Positions 54,861 through 64,000 of a stretch of 64,000 bases of DNA are shown here, piece after piece (positions within the stretch are counted from its first letter, which is position 1; each line of letters opens with the position of its first letter). Under the pieces are notes generated by a model that had not been told where the DNA came from, did no database searches, and worked only from the letters and a program-made list of their open reading frames with translations. The stretch is taken from NCBI GenBank assembly GCA_018697195.1, contig CM031869.1, positions 14,039,465 through 14,103,464 on the forward strand. Direction: 5' to 3'. A program made the translations under genes and the position numbers. Source of the DNA: Certhia americana. Lineage: Eukaryota > Chordata > Aves > Passeriformes > Certhiidae.

Positions 54861-55202
54861 GTTGCTATGGCGTTTCCAAGCCAGCAGGGAACAGCCTGGC
54901 AGTGCCACCAGCCTGCTGCCTCAGCTCTCCTGGGTGCATCCCCACAACTCACAGGGATGGATGTCCATGTTCCTTTGGTTGCTCCCTGACCTGACCCTGC
55001 TAGACCAACACCCAAGGCACCCGGCGGAGGGCAGGACCCTGTGCCCTGCCCTCGGCAGCTTCAGACAGGCTGCTGGACAGATTGCCGAGGCAGCAGGACA
55101 GACACTGCCAGGGCAGCTGGCTCCTGTCCCTGAGCAGCCTGCTCATGGCAACAGCCCGGTGTCCCTGGCCCGACCGCTTCCCCCGTGAAGGGACGATGGC
55201 CC

Positions 55203-55280
55203 CTGTCCCTCGGCCGGTCAGTGCTGTCCCTCGGCCGGTCAGTGCTGTCCCTCAGCCGGTCAGTGCTGTCCCTCGGCCTG
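55203..55280. repeat. 21-base tandem repeat, 3.7 copies
   Basis: The unit CTGTCCCTCGGCCGGTCAGT-G occurs at 55,203, 55,224 and 55,245 (one substitution in the third), with a partial fourth copy. Being a multiple of three it leaves long open frames in several phases. Confidence 0.95.
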
Positions 55281-56106
55281 CTCCTGCACAGAGGCAGCGG
55301 TTCCGCAGGGCCTGTGCTGCAGCACAGAGACCCCACCTGCCGTCACTACCGCAGTGTGAGGCGAGCCTCGCTCAGAGAAAAATCCCTTCTGTCAGGTTAG
55401 AAACACAATCCGTGTTGGCAAAGCCGAGTCTCTCGCTCCCCCTGCCCTGGGCCAGGCACATGTCGGGGCCCGGCGGTGCCTGTGCAGCTCTGCCGATCCA
55501 TCCCCCGCTGGTTTTGGGCACACACCGTGGTGGCACTGGGGTGTCCGTGCAGCTCAGGGTGCATGACAGTGTCAGTGCGCTAGGCACATTTCTGCCACAA
55601 GCTGCAGGAATTCCCCGTTGTGCGCAGCAGAGGACACTTGTCACACTCGGAATGGATGAGCCCCGGCCGTGCCGTGCCCTGTGCCACTGTGCCGCCCGCT
55701 GCTGGGGACACCCGCTCGGCTGCCAGGGGACTCTTGCTCGGGCACCCACACGTCATGCTGGCAGGAATGCCAACGTTCTCATTTTCAGGGCAGAAACGTG
55801 GCTCGGGAGCTGACATGTGACCAGGACAATCCCGCGGGTGGGAGGAGTTCTCCCTGACTTCTGAGCAAATAATGAGCAAATGACAAAAAGCAATATATAC
55901 CAAACCAATTGATTTTTCTGCCAGATGTGATCTCCATGACAGCTTGATGGAAATGTATTAACCATTAAACTTTTATAACTGGGAGTGACTGTCTGGCCGC
56001 GTTCCTCACTCCCATCCACAGGGCCAGGGCTGGCAGCCGAGGGCAGACCTGCTGTGCTGAGCAGCTCAGTGCCGGCCCCACGGCTGCCAGTGAAGGCTGG
56101 CTGCCT

Positions 56107-56147
56107 CCTGGGTGACACCTGGGTGACACTGGGGTGACACCTGGGTG
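56107..56147. repeat. 11-base tandem repeat, 3.7 copies
   Basis: CCTGGGTGACA is repeated at 56,107, 56,118, 56,129 (variant) and partly at 56,140. Confidence 0.9.
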
Positions 56148-56894
56148 CCAGCTGCCAAGAGCTGCAGGTGCCCCGCAGGGCACAGCTGGACACGAACAGC
56201 TCTGGTTTTACTAGGGTGGTCTCCCAGATGGGTTAAGTAGCTCCCAATCATTGCAAGGGTGAAGATTCACAGAGACACGCTCAGCTCCCAGAGCACAGGA
56301 CATATCCACACACCCTGGGAGCACAGGCAGCTGAACTTCCCAGCAGTGTCGAGGGATGGCAGCGCTTCCAGTGGGTACAAAAAGGCTTAATAAAGCAACA
56401 GAGATAAGGGTTATTTTGGGGTAAAAAACCACACAAACCTGTTTTGTTCATAGGTGAAAAAAAAATCAGGGCACCCAAAGGTCATAGTCAGGAATTTATT
56501 CCCTCACTGCAGGCTTGTTTGCTGAAAGATAAAGATCTTTGATGCAGGTGTACAAAGTGCCAGGGATCGGGAAGGCAGCACAGAGTAAACCCGTGGCCAA
56601 GTGACGTCTTTGTGGCAGGAATCACAAGAGCTGTCAGAGGTGTCCTGCAGTGTATCCTGTCCTTCTGAGGCAGAGCTCAGCTGACAGAGGGGTTCCTGCC
56701 CTGGTAACGATGCTGGCAAGGATGCTGCCCTGTTAGAGCCAGCCTTGCCCGTGGCAGGGGAACAGCCTGAACATTTGTACTGGTGTAAATATTGACCTGA
56801 GGCTTGGTAGAACCCTGACCCAGGAGTGGCTGGGGATGGTCCCTGCAGACTGCAGTACCTCACCCCGGGTCGTAACACCACTGGGGACTTGGCC

Positions 56895-56940
56895 AACTGC
56901 AAGGACTTTTCCAGCCTCAATGAATCTATGTGATTCTATT
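56895..56940 (+). mobile_element. Possible CR1 3' terminus
   Basis: CAAGGACTTTTCCAGCCTCA followed by ATGAATCTATGTGATTCTAT resembles a decayed CR1 tail. It is too short for certainty. Confidence 0.45.
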
Positions 56941-57547
56941 GCATCTTGTTCCATGAACAAAGTCAGGGACCATTTTCAAGAAGACAAAGCAGACAAGAAT
57001 CCAGCCAGCAGGTTTCCTGGTGCAGTGGGAAACCCAGCTGCTGCACGGGCCCTGTTTAATGGCCACCTTGCCACAAGAAGCTGTGACTCTGCCCGTCCCT
57101 CACGTCCCTCCTCGGCAACACTGCTCCGGGTTGGGGCAGCCCTGTGCCTCAATTCCCTGTGCCCTGAACTAAGGGACAGATGCCTTGTCTGGAACGAGGG
57201 GTGCCGGGATCAGTGGGACAGTGGGCATGGTGCAGCCAACACCGGCCAGAGCAACAGGATGGCTTTGCGGATGTCAGCTGACTTTTTTTTTAATTTATTT
57301 TCATTTTTTATTTAAGACCTCCAGCAATGGGTCTTTTAAGGAGCAGCTTGGAAAAAAACAATGAAATGGCTTTGCCAGTGTTTACAGAAAATCCCTTTCA
57401 TGTTGGTACTGGAAAGTATGGCAGGTTGTATGCACTCTTCCCTGCCTCCTGGGCTCCTCTTCCTGCTGGGCTGGAAACAGCTTCTGAAAGCAGGAAGGCT
57501 TCAGGTTACTTCCACAATGAAACGTTCCATTCCTCTAAACACGGGGT

Positions 57548-57567
57548 GGGGGGGGGGGGGGGGGGGG
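57548..57567. repeat. 20-base G run
   Basis: Homopolymer in intergenic DNA, preceded by ACGGGGT. Length is probably unreliable. Confidence 0.95.
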
Positions 57568-60340
57568 TTTTAACCATTTAAAAAAATAAAATTCCATTTG
57601 GAAATGGAAAAATATTGACACACAAGGGCTTTCTAAAATGGTAAGGGAGCTCTCCACAGAAATGATATTTTCTTTCAAGTTGAAAAATACTGGAGGTTTA
57701 AAATGAAATGTAGTATTTTTGCTAAATGTAATTGTTTCCTGGTAATTGAATTTAAACCCACTTTTCCTCCTATTTCTGTTCAGATATCTGAAGGTGTTGG
57801 CTAAGAGACCAATATTGTGCCTCATTTGCTTCGTGAAACAGAAAGTGCCTCGGCCACTTTTCACCTTTGAGGTTTTGTTATTTGCACTCAATTAAGAATA
57901 GAGCTTCAAGTGTCGTGCACAAAGTTAGAGACTTTTGAATGTGTTAGGAAAAAAGAAACCTGAGTATCAAGCAACCAGCTCCTCTAAAACAGAGACCACC
58001 AGCAGATAAAGGCAGCTCCTGTTACTGAGCAGTTTGTAATCAGCCTGGTGTGGACTCTGGTGGGATTGGGGGGTGCAGCGCATGAGGTCATGATGGAGAT
58101 ATTGACCCCAGAGCAGAAAAAATTAGTTTTCTGCAGACTTTGTTCTCTGCTCTGTTTTTACTTTTCACATAGGTAAGAGCTTACCTACAAACCAAACATT
58201 CCTCTTCTTTGCTCATGAGAAAACAATCACCTGTTTGTTTATTATTTTACAGTTCAAACAGACTCTGATAACGCTGAATTCTTTTGTTGTGAGTGTAAGT
58301 GGTAAAAGGGAGTAAGTTACCGTATGCACATTCCTGATTACATTTATAAATTCATATGGTTCATTAACAGGTTGGGGTTTTTTTCTGGGTTAATAAATAA
58401 AGAGGCGTGGACAAATAAAATCTTTTTACTTGAGTCAGAACTGCTTGCAAATATTTTCTGAGGTATTTATTTCAAAAGCAATTACGTTAAAAAAATTTAC
58501 ACAATTACTTTCTTCCTAAATAGAGTTGATGACATCTGGAAAAGAAAGGCTATTCAATCAACTTCTTTACAAACAGCCCTTTGCTATATGCTTTACATAT
58601 GCTATGAAAACTTGGGAAAAAATTTCTTTAAAATAAACGTGCCTTTTGGAAGTATCTCTGTGCTGGAACATAAGACCACAAATACAAGACCATGAAAATA
58701 CACAATAATTTGTTGTCACTTTGCTGTTTACTTTTTCTCTTTTAACATTTAAAAACATTGGTTGCTGCTGATTTTTTTCCTGTTTGCACATACCCCCTTT
58801 TGTAATGTTTTGAGCACTTTGCTGATCGTTTGTTAAAGAGAAACACCATTATCCACGAAATTAGAAGCAGAAAAGAGAAAATAACCACTGTGAGTGGCCC
58901 AGTGCCCCGCAGAAATGCACTGTCTGCTCGCTGGAGCGGCACTGCTCCCAGTGCTCCCAGTCCTCCCTGCCAGAAGAAACCACAAGCCCCGCTTAGAGTT
59001 GTGGACAGAAACAGTGTTTATTCCTTTGTTCTTCATTTATTGTTAATTTAAAAGCCTTGTGTATAGTGCTGTTCATAAAAACTACTTATTTAGTAGCCCA
59101 TACCCAGTCTGAGCTTCAAATAAAATGGGGTTAAATAAGGCTATTTTCCAAATGCCTCACTTTCAGTTTTGTCTTCATTTTCTTCCCTGCTCAACCACTT
59201 CATCAGCCAACTGCTACAACATTCTGCTTCGGCCTCCAGAGAATTAGCAGTCCTGACTCCCAGCAGGCTGTCAGAAAGCCGGAGAGAAAAAATCCCACAA
59301 AATCGGGCACAAAAGTGAGATGTTATTTCTAATTGTCTTTTTCACTTTTACTTTTCCTCTCCAGCCCTTCGAGGCTCCCTTCTTCCCATCCGCCAGTTTC
59401 CTTTTCCACCCCTGTGCTTGGCAGTGATCCCTGCTCTATTCTGCTGTTTCAATAGCTGCAGCTCTACAAAACTTCTTGCTTTCCCCCCGCCCTCGACAGT
59501 AGGAAACCGGCGCTGGCCGGTGCTCCCCGGGGACAGTGCCACCTCACACAGAACTGCCCCGGTGGCACGCTGGGCATTAAACCCGCCTCAGCTCACGGCC
59601 CCATCGCGTGTCACCGCCTCAGCTTGTGACATCTTGTCACGGGCTGTCCGTTCAAGCCGAAAGGACTGAAATGTGGGCAGAGAAGGCTGCGGAGGGCACG
59701 TCCTCATAGCTGCTTCCATCCTGCACGGCAGCTGTGCCGGAGTGGCGCTCAGGTACCGGCAGAGGCTGCTCAGGAAGGGTCCGTGCCCGCGGGGGGGGCA
59801 CCACCGCCCTGCCTGCGGCGTGTTGCTGTACCGGGGGCTGTATGAGACACCCTAACTACTTTTATAGCCCTGCTTCCCCACGGTCCGAAGTGTATCCACG
59901 ACCCAGCTGCCACGAGCTTTCCCTCTGGAACCCACAGAAAGTCACCCCTGTCACCCCCGTGGGCTGCTCCGATGGCTCCGGGCTCCCCGCCAGCCCCTGC
60001 GGAGAGCCCACCACGGCCGGGCCGGGCCACCCGAGGGCAGGGCACCCGGGGCAGGGCCACCTCCAGCAGCTGCGCTCATCCGTGCGATGCCAGCACCGGC
60101 ACTCCAGGGCCGTGTCCTACAGGGCACCGAGCAGCTCCGCTGCCGCCCGCGCTGTGTCCTCGGCTCTTCCCCTCGGAGGGGCCGAGCAGATCAGCGTTTC
60201 TGGCGGCTGTCCCCGGCCATGGCCCGGGGCTCCGGCCCCGCGGGACCCCCGAGCCGCAGCGCTGGCACCTTCCCGGGCCCCGCGGCCCCGCCACCGGCCC
60301 CGCCACCACGGGACCCGCCCGGGGCCGGGAGCGCGGCCGT

Positions 60341-60490
60341 GGGTGTGACCGAGGGGCGTGTCCGAGGGTGAGCACATGCGATGGGTGTGGCCGGGGCGGG
60401 GCAGGGGTGTGACCGAGGGGTGTGTCCGAGGGTGGGGACATGCTGTGGGTGTGACAGAGGGCGTGTCCGAGGGCGGGGCCATGGCAGGGG
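60341..60490. repeat. GC-rich minisatellite, about three copies
   Basis: The module GGGTGTGACCGAGGGGCGTG-TCCGAGGG recurs at about 60,341, 60,405 and 60,447 with variable spacers containing ACATG and GGGGCGGGG. Spacing (about 64 and 42 bases) is irregular. Confidence 0.85.
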
Positions 60491-60795
60491 CGGGGCCGCC
60501 GCGGGACTGGCGGAGCGGCCGCCGGCGGAGCAGGAAATGGAGGCGTGAGCGGGCGGAGCGGCCGGGGCTCCGCGCCCAGCGCTGACCGCGGGCTCGCCGC
60601 CGCCTTCCCGCCCCGCCCCGGCCCGCCCCCGCCGCGGGCCGCATGTGAGCCTGCCTGGCGGCGGCGCTCCTGCGCTGCTGGGCCGGCGCGGCCCCCCCCG
60701 CTCCGTCTGCGCGCCGCCCGCGGAGGGGAGCCCCGGCGCGGCCCCGGAGCGCAGTCGCGGCGTGCATGGGGCGGCGCGGCCGGCGGATGCGGACC

Positions 60796-60917
60796 ATGCC
60801 GCGGAAAGAGCTGCCGCTGAGCCCGAGGGCTGGGAGGAGGCGCGGGACTCGACGGGAAGGTGTATTACATCGACCCACGGGAGCCGCGACCCCAGCTGGA
60901 GTCGACCCCCGCGACAG
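60796..60917 (+). CDS. WWC1: WWC1 (KIBRA) first coding exon, WW domain 1, frame-disrupted
   Basis: WWC1/KIBRA is a WW- and C2-domain scaffold of the Hippo pathway, also linked to memory. Read piecewise, the exon gives MPRKELPL, then [17 protein letters not shown], a poor H..R..SW segment and DPRDR, before AG|GTGGTA. This order matches the first WW domain of WWC1 ([20 protein letters not shown] in relatives). WWC2 and WWC3 start differently. The pieces lie in three frames: about +2 at 60,820, -1 near 60,849, +1 near 60,875 and +1 near 60,901. Net change is +3, so an open frame runs through but loses the WW core. The likeliest cause is sequence error in GC-rich DNA; a decayed exon is the alternative. 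Confidence 0.65.
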
Positions 60918-61130
60918 GTGGTAGGCTGCGCCGCGGTGCCGGCGAAACCCGCGTGTCGTTGTGCGCGGCATCGCCCGGCGCGGCCTCCCCGTGAGCCCGC
61001 CGTGCCGCTGCCATCCCCCGGCCTCCGCTCGGGCTCCGCTGCACGGGAGGTGCAGGGCGGGGACGGGTGGCGGCGTTACCCTGCGGGCCTGGCCCGGGCC
61101 CAGTGGCGCCTGCCCGCTGCACGGGAGGGC

Positions 61131-61260
61131 ATGGATGGATGGATGGATGGATGGGTGGTGGATGGATGGATGGATGGCTGATGATGGATGGATGGATGGA
61201 TGGATGGATGGATGGATGGATGGATGGATGGATGGATGGATGGATGGATGGATGGATGGA
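61131..61260. repeat. (ATGG)n microsatellite, imperfect at its start
   Basis: About 130 bases of ATGG units, interrupted by GGTGG and CTGATG in the first third and then perfect. Same motif as the array at 46,233. Confidence 0.97.
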
Positions 61261-63896
61261 GGGGGCTCAGCGAGTTGTGTTGCTGCTGGCCGTTTCTGGT
61301 CTCTCTCCTCGGCGGCACAGCGTGCCGCGGACACCGCAAGCGCACGCTTGCTGGCGATCGGCGCGGCCATGCGGCCCTACTGGGGCTGCGAACCACCAGG
61401 GGGCAGCAGCGGCGGCCTCGGTGACGCTGGGCACGGACAAGAGGGGTCGCTGGGGTGTCGGCTGGCCTGTCCTGGCAGCGTGGCCCACCTCCTGCCGAGC
61501 AACTACGTGGGCCTTATCGAGCTTGGCAGCGCGGAGGTCACTGACTCCAGGGTTGTGTCTCTGATCTCCCCTCTTTGCCGCCTTCTTCCTGCTGTATTCC
61601 CTTGCTCCTGCTTGCTCTGGAGTTCTTTTCTGCTCGGCTCACTTAGAATAGTAAGAAAACAGAAAGCAGGGTGCTGCACAGACCGAGGTCATTTCCCAGC
61701 AACGCTCTGTCCTAGCTTCTTGTATTCCATGCTTGAGGAAGTCATGTTGAGACCAGAGCACGGAAGCTTGAACGCGCAGAAGCTCAGCGAACTGATCCGC
61801 ATTGAAATTTAGAAAGTTTTTAATTTCTAGTTTAATGCTTTGTAGCTGAAGTTACCCAGAAACAGGAGACTCAAAACTCTATCCAGGGATTTGAAATTCC
61901 AGCATCTGACTATTTGCAGTTTTGTCGTTTTAAAATTTCACACACTTCCCCATCTGACCGTGAGTTTTTTCTTGTTGTGGGCAGAAAGTGCGATTCTCAA
62001 TTTGGGTTCTTTCTTCCCCTTGCCCAGCGATCAGTTGCTTGACAGGGACTTCCATTCCTGTGGGAATGTCAGGACTTGCCTTCACTCCATTTACTTAGAT
62101 GGGTTTTTTGTTAAGCTGGAAGTGAATGATTGTCCGGTTACAAGATTTCAAGGAGTGTTCTGCTTCCAGAAATAATCCTGTGTGTAATGTACACAGTTGT
62201 AACCTGCTCCAGCCCGGGGCTTTTGGAACTCATCTGGGGCTCATTTTGGAATGTGGTTGAGAAGGGGGTAGTACAGAGTTGTTCCAAGGTGTTTCTTCTT
62301 TAACCTTCGTGAAAGTCAATGGAAGCTTAAAATTAGGAATGCTTTCCCTGGCATCCTTATTTTGTTCAAGAATGAAGACGAGTAATAAATCTAATAGGCC
62401 TCATACAGGCTTATAAAAATTCCTGTGTGTCCGTTGGTTTAGTGGATTCAATAATGACAGAGAATGACTGAATGGGTGCCTTATTTAGCAGCTGTCTGAG
62501 CTTTGCAGAATCCTACCATGCTCACCACTGCGGAGTAGAATAATCAACACATTCGATACTCTTATCACATGAACTTACTGTTTTTGCACATAGAAATAAC
62601 CCTGATACACGTGGCCCTGACGGCGTTGTATCTAGTCATCTTCAGTATGCCTAGCTACAAGGAAACAACCTGCGTTGGCGCTGCCCTGAAATCTAGCAGG
62701 TTTTATGAGTCTGTTGTCACAGTAAAATGTGCACAACTTTATCCATCACTGTGGAGCGAGAGCTTTTATGAGCTGAAATTCTCCTCTGCCATACGGAAAG
62801 AGTTTCTCTTCCAAGTATTACCACCTGCTGGTGAAACACAATTGGACTTGGGGATTTTCTCATCAGCTCGGGTCTAAGATGTCCTGCTCCCAGCAGGGGA
62901 GTGGAATGTGGATTTACACCTGGAGCACTGACTTTATCACTGTATTTTTAAAGTTTTAAGTGTTTGAAAGGTTAGGCTTTTGCTATCATATTTACAATTG
63001 CTGCACTGAGACATTGGTTGTTGAATTTGTTACAGTGTTTTGTGTGCTGTGCTTACACACTGTCTGTACAGAGTAGCGACCCCAGCAAAAAGCAATAGAA
63101 TTGGTTAACATGGCTGTAGAAATGCAAGTTTGAGGAATATGCGGAAGATGTGTTGTTAGGGCTTCGCTCTGAAACCAGTGTCAGTGTGGACCTTTGTAAA
63201 ACTAGATCAGCTACGGAGCACTGGTAGTTGAAAGACAAACCAGGTTTTTAAACCTCCCTAAATCGTTCATTGTAGCTTAATATTAGTGGAAATCAATGGT
63301 GAGCAGGATACCATCTAACTTCATGATGTGGGCCATCCCTTGTTTTTGTGACAGGCAGTTTGCAGCCCTGCTGAGGTTGGTTTAACAGGCTGCCAGGGAA
63401 GCACACGGCACACGACACGGTGGGTCTAGCAGCAGGCAAGGGGAGGCAGGGGGTGAAAGGTGGGACCTCAAGCTGGCCGTGGGCTGTGAAATCAGAAGCT
63501 GGCTGGTGGTTTTCCATTCTTGTTTCAACACATGCCGCCAGTCCTGCCTTGAGGGCTGTTGGGTGAGAGGGCTAGACTGCCAGGATGAGGTCCCTGGACC
63601 TGGTGGCATCTCTCTGTCCTGTAGAGCTGACCCTGAGTGATGGCCAGGTACCTGTAGCTTTGGTTGAGGAAGGCAGCTGCACATCAATAGCACTTTTTTA
63701 TCTATGTACCTTTTGAAAACTCAGGGTAGTCCTGAAACTGTGGCTGTTGGAGCATTTTGGAAATCATCTAGATTAAATAATCTAAGAATTTTGCGATTTA
63801 CCTCTGCTGTCCCTTGGTATGGCAAAAAACAGAAAAGAATCAAGGTTACTTTGCATTAAGGAATTCGGTAAAAAGCTCTAAGGGCATTCGTCTGAC

Positions 63897-63959
63897 GGGG
63901 GGAGGGGGGGGGGGGGGGGGGGGGGGGGTGGGGGGGGGGGGGGGGGGGGGGGGGGGGGT

Positions 63960-64000
<41 letters not shown>
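63897..64000. repeat. Terminal G tract
   Basis: About 104 bases of G to the end of the window, broken only by an A at 63,903 and Ts at 63,929 and 63,959. It could be a true G-rich repeat or an artefact. Confidence 0.9.

Larger units (their letters stand above)
48416..59400. other. Intergenic region between TENM2 and WWC1
   Basis: I see no protein gene in this 11 kb. Open frames are short or lie in GC-rich or repeat sequence. It holds a CR1 copy (54,165-54,860), a possible CR1 end (about 56,895-56,940), two short tandem arrays (55,203 and 56,107), a 20-base G run (57,548-57,567) and a double hairpin (51,800-51,850). The block 54.9-56.2 kb is GC- and CpG-richer than its flanks. Regulatory DNA for either neighbour is plausible but not shown. 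Confidence 0.65.
59480..61540. promoter_or_regulatory. WWC1: CpG island promoter of WWC1
   Basis: CpG dinucleotides and GC content rise sharply here compared with the AT-rich flanks. Sp1-type GC boxes are visible at 60,393-60,402, 60,471-60,480 and 60,487-60,497. They lie 300-400 bases before the presumed start codon at 60,796. No TATA box is evident, as expected for a CpG-island promoter. The exact transcription start cannot be read from sequence. A roughly 40-60 base minisatellite overlaps the GC boxes. Confidence 0.75.
60918..64000. other. WWC1: Start of WWC1 intron 1
   Basis: After the presumed donor at 60,918 no further WWC1 exon is found. It holds the rest of the CpG island, an (ATGG)n array, ordinary AT-rich DNA from 61.8 kb and a terminal G tract. 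Open frames here resemble nothing known. Confidence 0.55.

Noticed and set aside
54565..55813. Overlapping 207- and 243-codon plus-strand frames
   Set aside because: The first lies largely in a minus-strand CR1 fragment and the second is kept open by a 21-base tandem repeat with GC-rich flanks. Neither resembles a known protein.
61131..61260. MDGW-repeat protein
   Set aside because: The tetranucleotide array yields the same peptide in every frame of the strand, so the open frames carry no evidence of coding.
60117..61370. 417-codon minus-strand open frame across the CpG island
   Set aside because: It is held open by GC-rich sequence, the minisatellite and the HPSI-coding tetranucleotide array. 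It overlaps the WWC1 exon in antisense and resembles no known protein.
63340..63400. Possible CR1 piece (AACAGGCTGCCAGGGAAG)
   Set aside because: Only one short CR1-like phrase is present and the surrounding order does not follow the element.

Overview
The window is nuclear DNA from a bird. The evidence is a vertebrate intron/exon architecture, several CR1 LINE fragments with the avian 3' end (ATTCTATGA-type tails), an LTR-type fragment of a kind I associate with avian endogenous retroviruses, and compact introns. There are no operons, ribosome-binding sites, CRISPR arrays or tRNA/rRNA genes. A songbird is possible, but the sequence alone does not settle it.

From 6,167 to 47,243 on the plus strand lies the 3' two thirds of a teneurin gene, best called TENM2. 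Sixteen exons join in perfect phase: 5,756 coding bases, about 1,918 residues plus the stop. They run through the Cys-rich region, transthyretin-like domain, FN-plug, NHL beta-propeller, the long YD/RHS shell, the internal linker, and the ABD/Tox-GHH/TCAP C-terminus. The 5' exons (cytoplasmic tail, transmembrane segment, EGF repeats) lie upstream of the window. A 21-base microexon at 19,528-19,548, easily missed by gene finders, supplies the NKEFKHS insert of the propeller. The 3' UTR runs to a polyadenylation signal at 48,390.

From about 48.4 to 59.4 kb is an intergenic stretch with no recognisable gene. It holds a CR1 copy, two short GC-rich tandem arrays and a striking double hairpin containing a DR1-like nuclear-receptor site. 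A CpG island at about 59.5-61.5 kb carries the first coding exon of a WWC/KIBRA gene (WWC1), also on the plus strand. The TENM2-then-WWC1 order matches the known vertebrate arrangement and is the main argument for TENM2 over TENM1, TENM3 or TENM4. The WWC1 WW-domain exon reads only across three frames. Its four small indels sum to +3, so the outer frame is restored but the WW core is scrambled. This is more likely sequence error in very GC-rich DNA than biology. The rest of the window is WWC1 intron 1, ending in about 100 bases of almost pure G that look like an assembly edge or artefact.

I found no undescribed multi-gene system. The points most worth a second look are the microexon, the disrupted WWC1 exon, an intronic (TGGA)n repeat whose open frame runs into the TENM2 terminal exon, and the DR1 double hairpin.
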